A DNA stretch of 64,000 nt, from the NCBI GenBank assembly GCA_910589415.1, contig OU342633.1, positions 16,220,858-16,284,857 of the forward strand, in the 5' to 3' direction. How positions within the stretch are numbered: the stretch's first letter is position 1; the number at the start of each line of letters is the position of its first letter. Below are positions 59,325-64,000 of the stretch, one piece after another. The notes beneath the pieces were generated by a model, which did not search any database, was not told where the DNA came from, and was given only the letters and a program-made list of their open reading frames with translations. A program made the translations under genes and the position numbers. This DNA comes from Malachius bipustulatus (lineage: Eukaryota > Arthropoda > Insecta > Coleoptera > Melyridae).

Positions 59325-59753
59325 TGTAATTAATTGCGAATCCAACCTGGTTGCAGACCCATTAATGTGCAGTTCTACAATTCGGTGTTTTGGATTCTTG
59401 ACTTCAGGGGTGTCCCAGGTGCGGGACTCTTTAATCACTTATCCACAATAAAATACTTGCTTGTAAATGAAATGAAATAGCATTTATTGACATAGGTAGA
59501 TAAACAACACAACAATAACTTAAAATGATGCTCTGATAGGTATAAATTAATGTAATAATGTAAACGTAAGTAGGTAGGTACCTCGGTAGGTACTAATCGT
59601 GAGTTTCACCGGTGTTATTTCGGTGGTAGTCGTTGCTGCAATGCTTGGTTGGTTACCGTAGCCCTTGGGACCTCATCACTGTCGCGTCTTGGGAGTCCTT
59701 TTCCCACGGGGTTGCCAAACCATGTTAAAAGTCTTTTAAGTGAAACTTGTACA
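59325..59753 (-). repeat. 5' LTR of the BEL/Pao element
   Basis: 429 bp, TG...CA on the minus strand. Matches 53270-53698 except for two positions seen by eye (G/C in the GTTTSACCGG stretch and C/G in GTCGSSTCTTGG). The primer-binding site lies directly inside it. Confidence 0.93.
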
Positions 59754-59850
59754 GTTTGTAAAATTAATTAATGAAAAATTGGAATTTTTGATAAATTTTA
59801 ACACATTATATCTCGAAAACGAAATGTTCTGAACAAATGTTTATGAGAAA

Positions 59851-60854
59851 AAAAATTTGTTTTGCCCCTACTACCTCTAAAAGTTTGTCAGTATATTTAT
59901 GATACACCCTATATAATGTCCAAATGTCATTATTAATAAGAATAAGAGGATATGTTCAAGATCCCGGTATGAATCTTGTGATGAATACATGGATTTTTTC
60001 ATAGATTACATACAATGTACGAGTATAATGCAGTATTCTGCAATAAAGTAGAGTCACACTAATTCTACACTATTGAAGACTAGTGTCCGTATTCATCAAA
60101 TGTTCCAAAATATAATCCCAAGGGTTATATTATTTATTGATGAATACGGGCCTAAGAGGTGCTAGATTATTGGAAGTTTCGAATTACTGAATTACTGATA
60201 AACTCAAATTTCCCAGGGTAGGGAAATAGGAGCACAAGAGACTTATTTTGTTTTTCTAATAAAACACCCTGTATCTTGTCAGCGAATAGTAATAAAAATA
60301 AACCCATAGTATGTGGTATCGTTGTATTCACGAAGAAAAGGGGAAACCATTCTTGGCAAAAAAAAAATGGGGATTGCTATTTAAAAAAAATATGATGACG
60401 TCACAGCTCAAAAATGTGACTTGACAAAAAAATTATTTAAATGTTCATAAATGCCTTTTTTAGAAATAAAATCGATCTGTTTCGAGATTTTGAAAAAAAA
60501 AAGGTAAATAACAAAGTTATGAATATTATGTTAAATTTATGTTCTGTTAGGGGGTGATGAGTGATTTTATGTCATTTTATTGAATTATTGTTGGTTAAGG
60601 TGGTCACTGATTTTGTAAAATTGTTTTTCTTTTGTTTATTTAATATACTACGAATGATTGTTGTATTAAAACCATTTAATGTTATAATGTTGCTACATTT
60701 TGAATGTATTTTAATTCTTCGATGTATCTTTCTTCTGTTAGTGGGACTTTTAGTAACCTGTTGATTAAACTGTTATAGACGGAGATTTTATGGCTGAATG
60801 GTGTGAATGAATTGTACTGTATGTAATTGTCGGTGGGTGTAGGTTTTCTGTATA
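59851..60854. other. No gene recognised
   Basis: AT-rich, with two degenerate ACACCCTRTATA repeat ends (59922, 60265). Confidence 0.45.
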
Positions 60855-62113
60855 CAGTAGAACCTCAATTATCCGGGCCAGCTGGGACCGAGCCTTCGCC
60901 GGATAATCGAAAACACGGATAATTCAAAGACCTAATTTTTATATGTATTTTTAATAATTTATTCAGAAAAACACTGCGTGTGCCAAGCGAAAAAAAGAAA
61001 CGTGATACTATACATAATATGTACAATGTACATTATTGTACATGTAACAAAAAATAACAGTTTTAATATTTATTGTACACAAAGTATTCTAAAATCGATC
61101 TAGAACAATACATATTGTATCATGTAAAAAATCACTTAAAAAAATCACTAATTTTTGTTTGGTTTTGGGCTTCATAACTTTTACACTTTATTATTTCCTT
61201 CATTTTTCTAAGCTGAAGCACATGAATGTCAACTGCATCCCGTGCTTCTCGATGACTTATTTTGATGACAGAATTATTCTGATCGTCCTCATTACTTTCG
61301 TCAGAACTATCTGCAGAAGTCTGGTTATCTAAATAATCGTCATCCATAATTTGATACCCTTTATCTTCATGATCACATTCTATCCATTCCTGTATTTTTT
61401 CGTTGTCCATTTCTTCCAAACCTTTGATTTGCGAGGCTATAGACGCTATGTTTCCGATGGATAACTCACCTTCATTTAAGTGATTATCGTCTTCAGTGCC
61501 TTCTCCATCTGATGTATCTTCTAAGGTCATTATTTTATAAAATGCTTTTTGAATGTTAGTCGCTTTCACTTCACTCCAAGCGCGAGCTGCAGCATAAATT
61601 GCTTCTTTCAAATTTAAACGTTTCCAAAATCCCATGTAAAGCCAACCGGAAGATGCCGAGAAGTTTCCTACGATTTTCAACTGCTCGTGAAACTTTTGTG
61701 CTTGCCTAGCACACATTGGTCCTGATATTGGAACCCCTTTCGAGCTTTTCTGCATGAACCACCTGGTCATAGCATCATCAAGCTCTCTAAAAGTAGACCC
61801 TTTTATTAAAATTTCCATTTTTTGTTCAATAGTCAAAACATTGCGTTTACGCTTTTCATTAGCACCGGTGCGCTGCATTTTGTACGTCTGTTTACGTGTA
61901 ACTAACGAGTTGGTCGGCAGTTGGTGAAAAATACAAGTAAACACACAAATAGGGGATTCCCCGAGACGAACGTCGGCGCGGTACATTCAGCGTTCATGCG
62001 CCAACCTCTGGCCGTCAGCCACGGATAATCCGCGCACGAATGATCAATTTAAAACGCCGCACGGAAAATACGCCGCCCGGATAAAGCGCGCACGGATAAT
62101 CGGGGTTCTACTG
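60855..62113 (-). mobile_element. Internally deleted Tigger/pogo element
   Basis: 1,259 bp with inverted ends CAGTAGAACCTCAATTATCC (60855 on) and the matching GGTTCTACTG at 62104-62113, flanked by TA (60853-60854; 62114-62115). Subterminal CGGATAAT words recur near both ends (60900-60945 and 62020-62101), as expected for transposase binding sites. It contains one minus-strand ORF. Confidence 0.9.
61132..61986 (-). CDS. Tigger-derived ORF with DNA-binding domain but no catalytic core
   Basis: 284 codons from 61986; the family-like start is the internal Met at 61878 (MQRTGANEKRKRN), leaving 248 residues. It shows the beginning of the psq/CENP-B helix-turn-helix (KRKRNVLTIEQKMEIL) and the Tc5-type CENP-B domain (ELDDAMTRWFMQKSSKGVPISGP, then SSGWLYMGFWKR). 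It then jumps to the Tigger C-terminus (AARAWSEVKATNIQKAFYKI) and an acidic tail. Two deletions, one in the first helix-turn-helix and one removing the whole DDE domain, both keep the frame. It could only act as a DNA-binding repressor or be a non-autonomous relic. Confidence 0.75.
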   Translation of the reverse strand: MYRADVRLGESPICVFTCIFHQLPTNSLVTRKQTYKMQRTGANEKRKRNVLTIEQKMEILIKGSTFRELDDAMTRWFMQKSSKGVPISGPMCARQAQKFHEQLKIVGNFSASSGWLYMGFWKRLNLKEAIYAAARAWSEVKATNIQKAFYKIMTLEDTSDGEGTEDDNHLNEGELSIGNIASIASQIKGLEEMDNEKIQEWIECDHEDKGYQIMDDDYLDNQTSADSSDESNEDDQNNSVIKISHREARDAVDIHVLQLRKMKEIIKCKSYEAQNQTKISDFFK

Positions 62114-62550
62114 TATATCGAATTCTAGTTTGTCTTGTTTTTTATTATTATTATGTTCTAAAAATGGTAATTTATTGTTATCTTCAAATTCATAGAGGTA
62201 AATTTTATGGCTTCATATTTTGAGTTATGACAGCAAATATATTGTCTACATATCGGTACCACACTATAAGAAATAAATAGAATTTAAAACGTTTTCAAAA
62301 TAATTCAAAAATAAATCATACAAAAATGGAAATAATGGGTTAATTGTTTCAGTTAATTCTTGCAGTTAATCACTATCATAGAAAATAGAATACAATGAAA
62401 ATACAATGAAAAAATTGAATGAAAATACAATAAGTAGATAAATAAAAACAAAAAAAAAAACTGTATTCCTACCTATGCAAAATACATAGAATAAGATTTT
62501 TAGATTTCAGTTGTATCATAGCTCTGAAGAAGACCAATTAGTAGTTGAAA

Positions 62551-62955
62551 TATACAGGGTGATCTATTAGTTCACCATCAAATTGTGACAAGTGAAAGGT
62601 GAGGTGGTTTAAAAAAGAAAACAATATAATCATATGTCCGATTTCAATTATTAAGGCGTAAGACCTCAAAGCTTCCTGCATAAGGAGCCAATTTAAGAAT
62701 ATTTTTTCAACTTTACCTTGATGTTACGTGTGTAAATCATAAAAATTAAATGAAAAATTGCGCTCTCTAGGGTAGGATTTGTTTTTTTTTTTTTTAATAT
62801 AACATAATAATTTTCCTGCAGGAAACTTTGAGGTCCTGTATTTCCATAAATAATTAAAATCAGACATATGATGAGGTATATTATGAATTTTTCTTTTTCA
62901 AACTACCTCACCTTTCACTTGTCAAAATTTGATGAGGAGCCAATAGATCAACCTT
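62551..62955. repeat. Fold-back element (~400 bp)
   Basis: TATACAGGGTGATCTATTAG and GACAAGTGAAAGGTGAGGTG at the left pair with CACCTCACCTTTCACTTGTC-type sequence at 62904-62925 and CCAATAGATCAACCTTTA at 62939-62957. Inner arms GACCTCAAAGCTTCCTGCA and TGCAGGAAACTTTGAGGTC. Loop contains a T14 tract. Confidence 0.9.
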
Positions 62956-63187
62956 TAGCCTTTATAAATAAATTTGTGAAGGAAGGTGACAAATTTTATT
63001 TCAATTTCAATTATAGATAATAAATTCATTCCATCTTAACTAGGTTAGTTCATGTGTAACCCAACAATTACTTTATTTATTAAGAATTTTCGTATTTCTT
63101 ACAATTTTAACTTATTTCTTATCTATACCTATCTATACAATGTTTTAACTTGTGATTCTGTGTTTTGTCCCCCATTTGTTTATTTAA

Positions 63188-63987
63188 CCCGCGAGTGGTC
63201 GCGCCTCTCCGTGAAACGCGAGTGGTCGCGCGTTAGCGTTTTGCTAACATTAAAAAAATTGACTATATAGAATGAGTTAACAACAAATATTTTATCATAA
63301 TATAATGTAAGTATTTTCATTATTCATCACAAAAATTTTTGAAAAATCAGAAAATTAAAGTAAAGTAAATCACTGAAAATTATTTTGTACCTATTGCATT
63401 GTATATGTTTGTGAATATCCATTCGAAAATGTGTGCGGGTAAGGGAAAAAAAGATAAAACCTAAAAAAAACCAAAATGTTTAAATTGCTTATGTATTCAA
63501 GTAGAAGTACAATAATAAAAAAAAAACACTATGAAGACATTGATTCTGGATATTCTGAACAGACATGGCAAATACATTTACTATGCTCGTTGCATATTCG
63601 TTTTCACATTTATAACATAGTTTTTGAGTTTTACGATTTTTCCCTTTACTCATTGTAGGTAACAATAATAAAAAATGTTAAAAAATAACAAAATTTTTAT
63701 ATTCGCAATGAGTTGCGTCGTTAGTAAAATGCTAACACTCACAATGATTTCACATACACCGTTAGTCGCACAGTGAGGAAAATTCTAACACTGTCTGCGC
63801 GCCCTTCACAGATGACCTGCTACAGGAATACAAAACTGCTTTTCAATGATTTCAGGTAACCACCCCCTAGTAGAGACATATAAACGAGACTAGCTAAAAG
63901 ATGAAAATTATATCTGGCATGGTTGTCATGTAGTGCCAACTTTCACAAAAATGTTAGCAAAATGCTCATAGGGCGACTACTCGTGGG
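63188..63987 (-). mobile_element. Non-autonomous piggyBac-superfamily element with TTAA duplications
   Basis: 800 bp with ends CCCGCGAGTGGTCGC (63188 on) and the inverse of CCCACGAGTAGTCGC (to 63987), each flanked by TTAA (63184-63187, 63988-63991). The left end carries a second copy of GCGAGTGGTCGCGC about 30 bp inside. The minus strand keeps only the end of a transposase gene. Confidence 0.88.
63529..63660 (-). pseudogene. piggyBac transposase C-terminal Cys/His domain fragment
   Basis: Minus-strand reading gives SKGKNRKTQKLCYKCENEYA and, in a second frame, CNEHSKCICHVCSEYPES before a TAG at 63529-63531. The cysteine/histidine pattern is that of the zinc-binding tail of piggyBac-type transposases. 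The change of frame in the middle shows it is broken. Confidence 0.7.
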
Positions 63988-64000
63988 TTAAGACTTCAAC

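Larger units (their letters stand above)
53270..59753 (-). mobile_element. Full-length young BEL/Pao LTR retrotransposon
   Basis: A 6,484-bp element on the minus strand with 429-bp LTRs at both ends (53270-53698 and 59325-59753). I see only two mismatches between the LTRs. It is flanked by a perfect 5-bp duplication GTTTG (53265-53269 and 59754-59758), and the LTRs begin TG and end CA. Inside the 5' LTR edge is a tRNA primer site (TGGTCCTTCGAG, 59323 to 59312), and before the 3' LTR is a G-run polypurine tract (53703-53712). It carries gag-protease-RT-RNase H and integrase coding regions in two overlapping frames. It is inserted in a fold-back repeat whose arms are at 52930-53269 and 59754-59850. 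Confidence 0.95.
52930..59850. repeat. Fold-back repeat split by the BEL/Pao insertion
   Basis: The left part (52930-53269, CATAAACATTTGTCC...GAGATAT) is the inverse of the right part (59754-59850, GAGATAT-type stretch read as ATATCTCGAAAACG ... ACAAATGTTTATGAG). Removing the LTR element and one GTTTG copy restores a continuous palindromic element. The site at 53126 also carries the AAGCCAGTGGC motif of another repeat family. Confidence 0.65.

Noticed and set aside
61132..61986. Host gene
   Set aside because: It lies entirely between Tigger inverted ends with TA duplications and carries Tigger DNA-binding and C-terminal blocks; it is transposon-derived unless conservation shows otherwise.

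Overview
This window is nuclear DNA of an insect. The host genes have spliceosomal introns with good GT/AG boundaries and metazoan AATAAA signals. The best gene is an insect-type aspartate 1-decarboxylase. The background is AT-rich and dense with arthropod-type transposable elements. Short words such as TAGGTAGGTACCTA recur throughout; they are common in several insect genomes, and I cannot separate Hemiptera from Coleoptera from this window alone.

Three host genes are supported. (1) 6546-30197 (+): a complete four-exon PLP-dependent decarboxylase of the black/ADC type. It has 540 codons, and its exons join in frame across introns of about 8.5, 10.2 and 3.4 kb that are almost entirely transposon debris. 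(2) 42302-47462 (+): a two-exon gene for a predicted 111-residue secreted pre-propeptide, with a signal peptide on exon 1 and a furin-type RQKR site plus an amphipathic C-terminal helix on exon 2. I do not recognise the family. (3) 52706-52861 (-): the last coding exon of lin-7/veli (end of the PDZ domain plus tail). The rest of that gene must lie beyond the right edge. Genes 2 and 3 are tail to tail.

The rest is mobile DNA in many layers. It includes at least eight non-LTR retrotransposon remnants (RNase H-bearing types, an RTE type, and two with a restriction-like endonuclease region). There is one nearly intact, young BEL/Pao LTR element (53270-59753) with 429-bp LTRs, a 5-bp target duplication, a primer-binding site and a polypurine tract. 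The DNA transposons are a 1.9-kb Tc1/mariner-superfamily element with 34-bp inverted ends, two Tigger/pogo elements, a PIF/Harbinger relic and an 800-bp internally deleted piggyBac relative flanked by TTAA. A 5S-rRNA-derived SINE with a perfect 13-bp target duplication sits inside the RTE element. There are about fourteen long fold-back (palindromic) elements, many ending in a TATACAGGGTG-like motif.

Layout: 1-6440 repeats and the upstream flank; 6444-30300 the decarboxylase gene, its introns carrying fold-backs and five LINE relics plus a Tigger; 30300-42190 an intergenic repeat field (fold-back, tRNA-like SINE head, hairpin cluster, Harbinger, RTE with SINE, RNase H LINE); 42194-47495 the secreted-peptide gene with a Tc1-like element, a 21-bp minisatellite and a gag relic in its intron; 47500-52700 fold-backs and the 3' flank of lin-7; 52706-64000 the lin-7 last exon and an intron-like stretch holding the BEL, Tigger, fold-back and piggyBac copies. 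No CRISPR array, functional tRNA or functional rRNA gene is present.
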